Shown: positions 32,359 through 42,057 of the stretch, in pieces
How the letters are laid out: every line of letters begins with the position of its first letter
Position numbering within the stretch: position 1 is the stretch's first letter
NCBI RefSeq assembly: GCF_963678635.1
Contig: NC_087068.1
Span: 30,568,318-30,632,317, forward strand
DNA: 64,000 bases
Direction of reading: 5' to 3'
DNA from: Symsagittifera roscoffensis
Lineage: Eukaryota; Xenacoelomorpha; Acoela; Convolutidae
Position numbers and translations under genes: made by a program
Notes under the pieces: model-generated
Told to the model about the DNA's origin: nothing
Seen by the model: the letters and a program-made list of their open reading frames with translations, nothing else
The model's database searches: none

Positions 32359-33540
32359 GCAGGATATTTACTATCAGGAAATAGATCAAATTTTCTAGAC
32401 TATGAAGGAAACATTTTATGGTTTTATACCTGTACCAAAAAAGTATCACCACTATATGTTTTTGAAGATAAACGATGCTATAAAAGAATCCCTATCTTTT
32501 ATAAGAATAAAGTACATTTCGTTGACACGCTTTCAAGACGAACCTATTTTTGGGATACCGCAGTCCCATGTGGATCAGAAAATAGCCACAATGTAGTTCA
32601 ACTGAACCCTGATGAAGATAAATATTACCTTCTTACCCCATATCCCACATTAATGCAATCACTCAAAAAATTCTCACCTGAAAGCATCAGAGCTACTGCT
32701 CGAAACCCAAATATTGACCTACAATCAATTGGAATATATTCAAAATCCGATATCCAACATCACATTAGAACACAACAATTCCAAGAATTACTAACACAAA
32801 TGGACACTATACAAAGACAGTCAATTGACCAAAACTTACGCAAACTTGCCGAAACCGCAGGATTTGCAGATATTTATACACAAGACTATAGCGGATATTT
32901 TAAAGACATTAAAGACTATATATATCTAAACGGTGAAAAATATAGACCACAAGATATTTCACCTATAAATATTTTTAGCTTTGTTACACTAAAAAATGAA
33001 ATTCTCGATTTTCTAGGATGGCCCTACTACATCTTAGAAAAATTAACTATTTTATATGCAATGTTTAACTTTATAGGATTTCTTTTTTCGCTTTTAAAAG
33101 GAATCTATAATACATGCGCTATACACACACAAGTAAATAGACAAGCAAGTGTAGCACGCATACTATTTGCAGGATTTTTTGGAATTTTTTCATCATCAAT
33201 AAACAAAATTCTTTTAGACGCACAAATAAAAGAATACAACACAAAAATAGCAACAAGACAGAACACTTACGACGAAGAACATAACAATGTAGACATAACG
33301 CCTACAGCACCACAGTTACCACCCTTACCACATAACCATCCACTATCACTAGTCCCACGAAATTTTCGAAATTTAGCAATAACACATAATCCAAATTTTA
33401 GACCAACCATATCTCAAAGTCCCATTCAACATATAACGACACACCATCCACTAGATGAAAATACATATGAACAAATTATAGAACAACCCCATACCACGGC
33501 TTTTCAGTCTCAAAATAATAATTTTTTTAGCCCACGATGA
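32359..33540 (+). pseudogene. Envelope-like glycoprotein, stem, membrane anchor and tail (after the in-frame TAA)
   Basis: Same frame as the preceding ORF. It contains further Cys (FYTCTKK, DKRCYKR, AVPCGSEN), a helical amphipathic stretch (QELLTQMDTIQRQSIDQNLR) and two hydrophobic segments near the end: LTILYAMFNFIGFLFSLLKG (about 33037-33100) and ARILFAGFFGIFSSSINKIL (about 33155-33215). A Pro/His-rich tail of about 105 residues follows. An internal ATG at 32653 could start a shorter product of 295 residues that keeps the anchor. Its TGA overlaps the next ATG as ATGA. One or two membrane spans near the C-terminus fit a fusion glycoprotein anchor. Confidence 0.7.
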
Positions 33541-35345
33541 GCCGACAACTTGGATCCCTACACCGCTCAAATTCCCACCCGACCAACATCAACACTCCAA
33601 TTACAATAATTCCACTTTTTGCTTTCCCACCACCCGATTTCCCAACCAATAATGTAACATCAGGCATGAATTCAGACACTAATTCACATATCTCAGTTTT
33701 ATACTCCATCTCACAACTCAATAACCCAAATATTGAAACCCCTGACGAATTTGCAGACTCTGAACCATCTCCATCCAATAATTTTCAAACCAACTCCTCA
33801 GTTTTTTCAAAACCCCCTTTTCAACCAATCCCGCCAAATAACCCACTCCCATCGATTTCTACACCCTCTTATGCTTCACAAGTCACCCCAACCTACTCTT
33901 CATTTCATTCAGACCGATCATCCAATTCTCCAGATACTCCCCAAATCTCCCAGGAACTAGATAATTTTATCACCCTACAACAACAACCCTTCCACCTTGA
34001 ACATTCCACTATAAATCAGATTTCATCCACAATAAAATCATCAAACCCACCTACCCCTACACCCTCTTCAGCTTACACCGCATCATTAGCACCATCCTCC
34101 ACATCCACCGAATCATCAAATAGCACTAATAGAGCTTATCGCACTTTTAAAAGAAAATTCCCGAACCATCCATTTCCAACAAAACCAGGAACAGCCCGTG
34201 AATATATTAATCATCCAAATCACACTAACACGAAAGATTTTTTAGCCATCACCCTACCTTCATTTCCACAGTATACTTTAAACACCCCTAACGACACTAA
34301 CAACACACGCAGTTTTGTAGATGAACACGTTTTAATGCCTACACTTCAATGGACATCATATTATCATTTTACTAACCCCCTTTGCCTACCTTTATCTAAT
34401 ACTCACATCGATATAGAAAGAAATAAAGATATGATATATCGACTCACCACACCATTATCACATAGACAATTTACTTATATAGGATATAAAAAGTCACTAA
34501 AAACATACACTGCACCCCGAGCTAACGAATACACGCTAGAATATTACGATCACAACATCATCCGAACTAACCAAGACCAATTTTTAGATGATGACCGTTT
34601 CGCTAACCCACAAATCACAGAAAAATTTTTCATCAAAACACCATATGTATTTACACTCAATATATTTGATCGCAAATTCGACCACATCATTTCTGAAGCA
34701 CTAACCGACACACAAGCTTACGAAAGTTTTAAAGAAAAATTTCAATTATTTTCACTAACCTTTCATTTCCTTGCACCACATGAAAGAGATTTGCACTGCT
34801 CACACGACATTATGTTACGCACTAAACAAACCCACACATATACATATTATCGCTTCATACAAAATCACTTTGATCTACACACTCCATCAAGACAACCACA
34901 CCACAGTTTTCAATTTATTAACTCTAAGTACACTTCACCATTTTTTCTTAACTTCACATATTGCATCAAAGATACTAACCTTCACGGTATTCTTCGCAAT
35001 TATGATCCCATAACCCAAATGTATATATTTTGTCCCATCGCAAAGACCTTCAACGCAGAAGAATTCAGACCCTTCCTTATCCCACATGAATTTGTTCAAC
35101 CTATAGAAATCCCCATATTAGAATTCATCCACAACACTAAATATAACCACAAATTATATAATCTCATCCAAAACACACCTTATGATTTTGCAGTTGGCAC
35201 TGAAGAACTAAAAACCATTAAAGCACTTCAATTGCTTTGGCCACTGCTTCAAACTAAAAACATCATTCGCATACTAGCAAAGTTACTAACAAATTCCGAC
35301 ATAATCCACGACATCTTCCCCCACGGTTTTTTCCCCGACGACTAA
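33537..35345 (+). CDS. Accessory ORF 6: 602-residue protein, unknown family
   Basis: It starts at an ATG overlapping the stop of the envelope frame (ATGA). Residues 1-200 are Pro/Ser/Thr/Asn-rich and low in complexity. Residues 200-602 look folded, rich in Phe, Tyr and His with beta-like spacing (FTYIGYKKSLKTYTAPRANE, YVFTLNIFDRKFDHIISEAL, FRPFLIPHEFVQPIEIPILE). Few Cys, no signal peptide, no membrane span, no catalytic motif that I recognise. It is intact, unlike gag and pol. Its place after env, outside all known Ty3/gypsy layouts, and translational coupling to env hint at a structural or matrix-like role, but that is speculation. Confidence 0.7.
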   Translation: MSRQLGSLHRSNSHPTNINTPITIIPLFAFPPPDFPTNNVTSGMNSDTNSHISVLYSISQLNNPNIETPDEFADSEPSPSNNFQTNSSVFSKPPFQPIPPNNPLPSISTPSYASQVTPTYSSFHSDRSSNSPDTPQISQELDNFITLQQQPFHLEHSTINQISSTIKSSNPPTPTPSSAYTASLAPSSTSTESSNSTNRAYRTFKRKFPNHPFPTKPGTAREYINHPNHTNTKDFLAITLPSFPQYTLNTPNDTNNTRSFVDEHVLMPTLQWTSYYHFTNPLCLPLSNTHIDIERNKDMIYRLTTPLSHRQFTYIGYKKSLKTYTAPRANEYTLEYYDHNIIRTNQDQFLDDDRFANPQITEKFFIKTPYVFTLNIFDRKFDHIISEALTDTQAYESFKEKFQLFSLTFHFLAPHERDLHCSHDIMLRTKQTHTYTYYRFIQNHFDLHTPSRQPHHSFQFINSKYTSPFFLNFTYCIKDTNLHGILRNYDPITQMYIFCPIAKTFNAEEFRPFLIPHEFVQPIEIPILEFIHNTKYNHKLYNLIQNTPYDFAVGTEELKTIKALQLLWPLLQTKNIIRILAKLLTNSDIIHDIFPHGFFPDD

Positions 35346-36935
35346 CAAGTAAGTATAAATTCTCATATTCTTAACTAATAAATTAAAATAAAACACTAAC
35401 CATTCTTTATCCATGTTTTATTCAGATTTTTAGTCTTCATCGCACGATCATCTGCAAAATACACAAAAGAAAAATAAAAAATAGAAAACTTCTTCAAATT
35501 TTTCAAAGCTCTAATAATCTTTTGCACCAGCTAAATTAAATAAAGTTCATACCAATGTAGTAATTTAATTTATAAATTATTTCCCTAAAAGCAGTAATTC
35601 TAATAATGATGAAAATTTGTAACTTAATTTTTCCCCAAAACTAGCAGTAAAATTGAAATTCTATGTAGTAAATTGATAAGACGAAAATGCAGTACTAACC
35701 TTTTAATATTTCCATTCACTCGCACAAAAATTCTATCCAAACTCGCACAGCTCGCCCACGAACAATTGTTTAAATAATGAATTTCAGTTTCAAGCTTTCA
35801 CACTCAACAACTCTAACACACGATAACAAGTTTCAAACTTTCCTTTAACCCGGTTGGAAAGGAATTATATACTAAACAAAACTAACCAACGCAGCTTACT
35901 AAACACCACAACACATAGAATAACAGCATGACTAAGAAAAGGAAACCAACGGTACCCAAACCGGATTAACCCAGTTTAAAACTGGATAATTTATTCTTTT
36001 GAAGACTATTATAAAGTCTAAGAAAGAAATAATAAAACACAAAAAAGTCGAAAGACAAACCCATATCAAAAACAATTTGATTTTTGAAAAAAGGACACAA
36101 CCAACGAAACATAAGAAAAACCACAATAAACCCAACATAAAACGTTATCACACAACAGGACCCCTCACAGAAACCGCACGAAATCATACTACCACTCCTG
36201 GCCTAACCCACCAGAGAGGACGTCCTGAGCATGCTCTATAGCCGGCCTAACCCACCGCGCTACATCCACGCTTTGTGACCACACTTCTATTTTTAATAAG
36301 AGGTACTCAAGGGTGAGTAACTCTTCAAAATAACCGAACTAAAACAAAAAGCTTTTGTGAAAACAACTAACCAAAATCATAATTAAAACACCAAACTAAT
36401 AAAAATTTTATAAAATGTAAATTATACCTTGCAGTATATAGATCAGCATACAACACCAAAGACGAACATCCAAAGACAAAATGACCCCACTACACTCGAA
36501 AAAGAATGGCCAACCACAATCAATATGCCGTCCACAATCACAACTCAAATGATTTAGAGTACGACTTGACTTCGCAGAAAAGGACTTCATTGAACTAGAC
36601 CAATGACCACCTCGATGTTCAAGTATACGTACAGATTCGAGTAACCAGGCATCCCCTCCACGCACAATCTCCACGCCATTCCCAGACAAGGTCAACCCAA
36701 AAGAAGTTCTCTACATGGAACAGAAAAACCTGACATAGCCAACCATTCTGAAATCAGATTTGAGTTTCTTGCGAAAACCCAGTCGTTGTCATGAGAAGAC
36801 ACAGCGATTGAACCTGGAACTTCTCTAACAAGAGAACCCAGAAGAATTATGATGTTCGCCAAAAACCAACGTCCATCATCCATCCTTTGAATTGCAGAAA
36901 GACTATTCTAAAAAACTCTGTAAAACCCGGATGGG
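35346..36935 (+). other. 1.6-kb 3' non-coding region of the giant element
   Basis: No frame of note. Around 35575-35700 GCAGTAAT and 'GTAGTAAATT'-like pieces recur. 35970-35984 has CCAGTTT/AAACTGG arms around one base. 36195-36290, on the minus strand, has TAGCGCGGTGGGTTAGGCC and a second GGTGGGTTAGGCC, which resembles a tRNA A-box region and may be a SINE remnant. The bases before the 3' LTR (CCCGGATGGG) make a poor polypurine tract, so the plus-strand primer is not obvious. Confidence 0.55.
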
Positions 36936-37345
36936 TGGAACCTGATCTAAACTACATTTTATGATTGGATAAATTAGATATTTTACCATTGTAAAGTATT
37001 TAATATTAACCAATCATGATCCATCTAACTAACAACCCACTTATTTGTAAGTGCTGAAATTACTTGTAATTTCAGCACCAGAGAGATTTGAATTTAACTT
37101 AGAAATTAGTTGACTCTCCAAGCGAACTTCAGCAGCCGCAATAAACCAGTATACCCTAGATCTATTGAGCCTAGCAGAGACTAGTTAAACAACCTGAGAC
37201 TAGATAGTATAAGAGTAAGATTAGGATCGGTATTAGACTAAGAAGTTGCACGAATCTATCCGGCCGAAAATAAGATAGCGTGACGAGCAGACGGTGTACC
37301 TTATCCGAAATTACTCTATGAGTTAACCACCTCGGTTATAACTCA
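36936..37345 (+). repeat. 3' LTR (410 bp)
   Basis: Identical by eye to the 5' LTR over all 410 bp, including the 13-bp hairpin at 37051-37078. Followed by the GTTC target duplication (37346-37349). Confidence 0.97.
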
Positions 37346-37832
37346 GTTCACACTTGTCTGTAGTTACTCCATTGAAAGCTCCCTATCCGTACGATTAGAT
37401 CGGAATACGCACGATGACTGGTGCAATTCGGAAAGTTTTTTTTCTGTGGTCTGTTCCACTAATTTTTGTCGTGTATTTTCTCACTCTGTCTAATTTGGCT
37501 CCATTTGTGGAAGTTTATAACGTTTTTTCCAAACAGAAGAACGCATTTCGTTTTTTTAAATTTTACTTTCCAGAAGGTTCCTGACTCTCCGAAACAGGTC
37601 TTTTTTACGCAGACCAGTACATCTCTCTTTCTGTGATTTCACTTCCCATCTTCAAAATTTGCCATTTCCGGACATTTATTTTTTTTGTAAATTGAACAAA
37701 ATATTTTAAATTTGCACCCATATGTTTCTAACTATATTTTGCTATGCCCCTGAAAGAATTCACAAAGTAAGTCGTCGAAGTGTTGCACGATTGAGTTCTG
37801 TAGATCAACCCGCACTGACAATCTTCAGGTTG

Positions 37833-37928
37833 AAATCGATTTAAATCGATTTTTATACAGATAATATACAGTATAGAAATTAATTTACGATAGCCCATTT
37901 AGATGCGTAAATCGATTTAAATCGATTT
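37833..37928. repeat. Pair of identical 20-bp perfect palindromes
   Basis: AAATCGATTTAAATCGATTT occurs at 37833-37852 and again at 37909-37928. Each is its own reverse complement. A related, weaker GGATTTAAATCAATTTAG is at 37981. Confidence 0.85.
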
Positions 37929-37999
37929 TGTTATTACTCAAAGTTGGATGAAAATGAAACCAAGTTAACTAGACAGAAATTGGATTTAAATCAATTTAG

Positions 38000-38700
38000 A
38001 AACGATTGAAATAAAGTGGAAAACATGGTCAAAATATAGTCGAACACTATTTCGAGTCTTAGTCGAATACAAAGTCCGACTTAATGTAGGGTCGAAACAT
38101 AATCGAACATAAAGTATGGTCAAAACATTGCCGAGCACAATAACGAACACAAAGTGTGGTCGAAAATAGTCAAACAAAGAGTCGAATACAATGTGTGGTC
38201 GAAACATGGTCAAACAGAGTCTCGAAACCTAGTCGAACTCAGAAAAAAGGCAACAACATGATGTCAGACAAAAATCCGAGAAGCGATGTTTTGCAAAAAT
38301 GGTTACTAATAATGAAGTTTTGATGTACAAGGTTGATCATTTGTTGAATTGCAAATAATATACAGAAACTGAAAAAAATATTTGGTGAAAACATATCTAG
38401 TTTGGGTCGAGTTAATCGAAACAAAATTCCCTTGGGTCGAAAACAGTCGAACATATTTTTCATTCAGTCGATTCGGTCAAGTATAGCCAGTTTGAGTTGA
38501 GTCCATCGAAATTTAGCCATTTTCGCTCGAGTCGGTCAAAACATAGCACTCGTGGGCGGAACACAGCTGAACATATATTTGATTTGATCGAGTCGTTCGA
38601 ATATAGCCAGTTTGGGTCAAGTCCGTCAAAAAGATAGCCAGTTTGGATCGATTCCGTCTAAAAATAGCCGTTTTCGGTCGATTCGGTCGTAACATACATC
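38000..38700. repeat. Degenerate GTCGAA/ACATAGTCGAACA repeat field
   Basis: Dozens of loosely spaced units such as GTCGAAACAT, AGTCGAACACAA and GAGTCGGTCAA. The same words on the other strand occur in the dispersed repeats at 15264-15410 and 55690-55870 (TTATGTTTCGAC, TGTGTTCGAC), so these are probably one family. Confidence 0.65.
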
Positions 38701-38759
38701 CAACACCTCAACCCGGAAATTCCAAATAGCTGGCTCATTTTAATTTTGGAGTGATTTTA

Positions 38760-39145
38760 CGGCCGCATTAAATCGACCCGTTTTGAGTTTATTAAATCGC
38801 CGCCTTGAAAGCCCGAAATAGTGATCTGAACTACCCCCTCTGAAAGTCTCAAATGCCCGTTTTTGCCCTTTCAATGAACTGAACTTTTTGTAATCAGTGG
38901 AGTAGAAAAAACTGATCATTCGATTAGACACATTTTGAATGATAAAATTGCTTTCTTCAGTGTGACAACTTAGTTATCTGTGCTATTTTCTTAACACACC
39001 ACACTGTTGGAAAAATTATTACAATTGGTGAAAACTGACGTTTTCAAACCTGACTTGATCAACTTCTAATGAAATAAAACGAGCTACGCGAGTATAGTTC
39101 ACATCATTTGCTGTCGGTCGATATAAAGTTTTCGTCTGCCCCAAG
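38760..39145. repeat. Foldback element family, partial copy
   Basis: It has GATCTGAACTACCCCCTCTG and GAAAGTCTCAAATGCC on one side and CATCATTTGCTGTCGGTCGA on the other, in the orientation seen in the full copy at 42088-42612. Confidence 0.55.
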
Positions 39146-39942
39146 AATGGAGGCTCAAAAATCATTTTCAAAAAAGTGTTTTTGATCTATTTTTTTTGCG
39201 AAAAAACCATTAACTATTTTGTTGTTGCTATATTGTCATAACTCAATATGTAGTTAATCTGCAATTTTAATGCCTAAATTTTTTTTCAAATGAAAATTTT
39301 TTTGGTTGTTGGGTTTTAAGGCAAAATAGAAAAACAGAAATGTAAAGCGAAACACGAAAAGTTATATTTTTTTCATCTTTTGAAAAAAAAAGTTGTCAAA
39401 AAGTTTTTATTTAGGAAAAAAACTGGGATATTCTAATTTCAAATTTTTCTTTTCAATGAAATGGCATAGAATAGTATGACAAGCCTTTTTCTATCATTGA
39501 AAATTTCGCAAGGCTAAATACTTTGTCAATTTGGGTATAGAAACAATTTAAGTTTGGATAACTTGAGGTAAACTAATCATGAGATCAATATTTCTCAGAT
39601 TGGAAACAAATGCCACTTTTAAGTTGAACGTTTTTTGAAGTCAGTCGTAACAAAAAGTTTTTTTATAGTTCTAAATCCCATTGTATCAAAGTTCGACCAA
39701 AATTTTTTTTTCTCGTCTTACGTTTTCCATTACTGTACAGTTTTCAAATGAAAAGATTATTCCCTTAAATTTTCAAAGAAGTTTTTAAAGAGAATCAGGT
39801 TAACCTCAAGAAATAATGACTAGTTGTTCGAGCTAAAGATTGTTTAATGAAAGATCAATTGTTTTTGTTTTGTACACGGCAAATATAGAGCACTAATAGA
39901 CTAATGTTTAACTCTTCGAAACATTGTAATAAATAAAAAAAA

Positions 39943-40360
39943 ACAGCTATATATTTCATCGAGAAATTTTGAGAACAAATCAAGACCCGTCGTGTCAAGA
40001 TGTGAACAAATTTCGAGTTACAATATAAGTTGTTGCTGATCCGGTATGACACGCGTGTGAAAAACTCAAGCATAGCGAAAATAAATTCAAACTAACACGT
40101 GATTTTTATTCTTTAATTCGCTTATCAAGTTGATCTAAATAGTAGATAATCAACAACTATATTTTGCATTGAGAAAACTTGTGAACAAAACGAGACACGC
40201 AGTGTCAAGATATGAACAATTTTCGAGATGTGATGTAAACTGTTGCTTATCTGGTATGAAACACGTGCGAAAAAATGGAACAAAACACTTATATTTGAAA
40301 AAGGTTTCACGCTAACACGCAATTTTTTTTTTCAACTTCTTCCGGTTGATTGTTCTAGGA
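39943..40360. repeat. Diverged tandem duplication, period about 209 bp
   Basis: Unit 1 (from 39943) and unit 2 (from 40152) share, in order, a CTATAT-TTTCAT-GAGAAA start, GTGTCAAGATGTGAACAA (GTGTCAAGATATGAACAA), 'TTGCTGATCCGGTATGA' (TTGCTTATCTGGTATGA), CACGCGTG/CACGTGCG and TAACACG-TGATTTTT. The two copies look about 75-80% alike. Confidence 0.75.
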
Positions 40361-40455
40361 AAGATTTTGCACTAATAATTCAAATATTGCACTATGGTTT
40401 CAAAAATTTCCCTAGTTTTTTAAATATTGAGCTAGTGTTTTGAATATTGCACGAA

Positions 40456-40594
40456 TTTTTTTAAACATGGTACGTACACATACTGCACACGTGTGTTTCA
40501 TTCACAAATGAAACACGGCAACATTTTGAACACATGGGCTGCATTGAAAATAAAAACACAAGTGTGCAGTATGTTTCCGTATCATATTTAAAAA
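40456..40594. mobile_element. 139-bp foldback element with nested hairpin
   Basis: Left arm 40456-40498 (TTTTTAAACATGGTACG, ACATACTGCACACGTGTG) and right arm 40552-40594 are inverted copies of about 43 bp. Inside, 40493-40516 forms a second, perfect stem GTGTTTCATT/AATGAAACAC. There is no coding capacity; a tiny MITE is likely. Confidence 0.75.
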
Positions 40595-41103
40595 GATCGC
40601 TCAATCAATTATCAGGTTGAACACTAATTAGAGAACAGACTGATTAGTTTTTAAAATTTGATCCAGTAAAACAGTAAACAGTTTCAGAATTAAAGTTAGT
40701 GATTCCTATAGGAATAAAACAAAATTTTTATTCTTGAGCAAAAAAATTTAGCAAGTCATTGAGTTTATATTTGAAATGATACAAAAAATTTTAAAATGGC
40801 CACGACCATCCAATTTGCTACACTAGTTCAAAAAATGCGCCATTCAAGCTATACACTTATGGACAAAATTAAACGCAAGTTCTGGTTTTTCTTCTCTTAG
40901 ATACCTAATTTGGGGGACAATTTTAAGCTACATTTTTTAAAACGTCATTACAAAGCTAAATTATGCTTTTTGAAAATTTTCAGCGGATTCGGCAGCAAGG
41001 ACACTCCCTCTGATCTTCTTTTGTTCTTTCATTTTTTTGATCGTACCAAAAATTTTTAAACTTATTTAAAAAATTGTCTATGGATTCAGGAACATACAGA
41101 CAC

Positions 41104-41640
41104 AAAATTGTGCGCCTATCCAGTGCAGAGTTTGGCCTCGAAATGGTCAACAAAATTTACATCAATCAGCAGCAAATTATCTGAACTAGCCTCTCTGAAA
41201 GCAATATTCGATTTGAAGCGCTTCCCAGTTTTTCGGGTTTGAAAAAGCCAGTCTTCATTATGATTTTTATAATCTTTCCATGGTGTGAAACTATAAGACA
41301 CAACAAAATTGAGAAATGTTTTCACACTGAACAATGAAATTTTCACGTTCAAAAGGTTTCACATTGCATGATCGACATTATCTACTCCGTTTATTCGAAA
41401 AACTGTTCAATTCCATAGAATTTACCACAAAATATCAGAACTGGCTTTTTAGACCTGAAATAATCTGGTAAAACAAAAAATTGAGACTTTCAAAGAGAGT
41501 GGTTAAAATCGTTTTGCTGTCGATCGATCTAAAATTTTTGAGAAAATATTTTTAAGTAAACTTTACCAAACATGTCCTTTAATATAAACATTTTAGATAA
41601 CGTAAATTTGCTCTTTATTTTGTCCATTGGTGTACATAAA
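41104..41640. mobile_element. Foldback element with long inverted arms (copy upstream of SLC4 exon 1)
   Basis: The left arm (about 41130-41265; AGCAGCAAATTATCTGAACT, CCTCTCTGAAAGC, CAGTTTTTCGGG) is matched in reverse complement by 41440-41570. The arms are roughly 70% alike. The same family occurs at 42088-42612 and 38760-39145. No coding capacity. Confidence 0.65.
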
Positions 41641-41907
41641 TGGCTTTTTATGAGCTTTTCTTTTCTTATGAGCTTGTACTAAAACTTAGGGCATATTTTG
41701 TTCATTACAGTATAACTTCAATCGTGTTGATATTGAAATAATCGGAGAGCTCATTTTAACATTGAATTATTATGACTAAAATTTGAATATACCAAAAGTC
41801 TTGGTCTTCGAGCTTTTTTTTCAGTAGTTCGAATAATTGCCAAAAAGGGAAAATCAACTTCGAACTTTTGGCGTACGACAGCGACATAATCATCCGATAC
41901 CATAAAC

Positions 41908-42057
41908 ATGCAGGATTCTACGAGTCCCTCGGCTACAAAAAGAAGTAGAAGAAGAATGGGTTCCCGGACTCCAGTGACTGCAGTTACAGGAGGAGCGGGA
42001 GGTTCTAGGAGTATGAACTCCCAAGTACCATCGTCTGTAGGCAACAGGGGCAGATCG
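41908..42057 (+). CDS. SLC4-like gene, exon 1 (start codon)
   Basis: ATG at 41908 is preceded by an in-frame TAA (41887), so it is the probable start. It encodes 50 residues rich in Ser/Arg/Gly. Donor TCG|GTGAGA, phase 0. A TTTTTTTTCAG acceptor at 41823 suggests the exon may begin there, after an upstream 5' UTR exon. Confidence 0.7.

Larger units (their letters stand above)
18672..37345 (+). mobile_element. Giant Ty3/gypsy-like LTR retroelement (18,674 bp)
   Basis: Two 410-bp LTRs identical by eye, TG..CA ends, the 4-bp duplication GTTC on both sides, a candidate primer site just inside the 5' LTR, and gag-PR-RT-RNase H-integrase in Ty3/gypsy order with a GPY-type integrase tail. Unusual are its size (typical elements are 5-8 kb) and about eight additional frames: two before gag and five or six after integrase, including an envelope-like glycoprotein with signal peptide and membrane segments. 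The sense strand is strongly A-rich and G-poor, unlike the flanks. gag and pol carry frame changes and in-frame stops, so this copy cannot make an intact Gag-Pol by standard translation. Confidence 0.95.
37350..41800. other. Intergenic region without recognised gene; palindromes, repeats, foldback elements
   Basis: It holds two identical 20-bp palindromes (37833, 37909), a degenerate GTCGAA-containing repeat field (about 38000-38700), a foldback copy (about 38760-39145), a 209-bp tandem duplication (39943-40360), a nested hairpin (40456-40594) and another foldback copy (41104-41640). No convincing exon or RNA gene is visible. Confidence 0.6.

Noticed and set aside
35999-36241. 80-codon Lys/Thr-rich frame near the 3' end of the element
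   Set aside because: No homologous feature and it sits in the non-coding 3' region; composition alone explains it.
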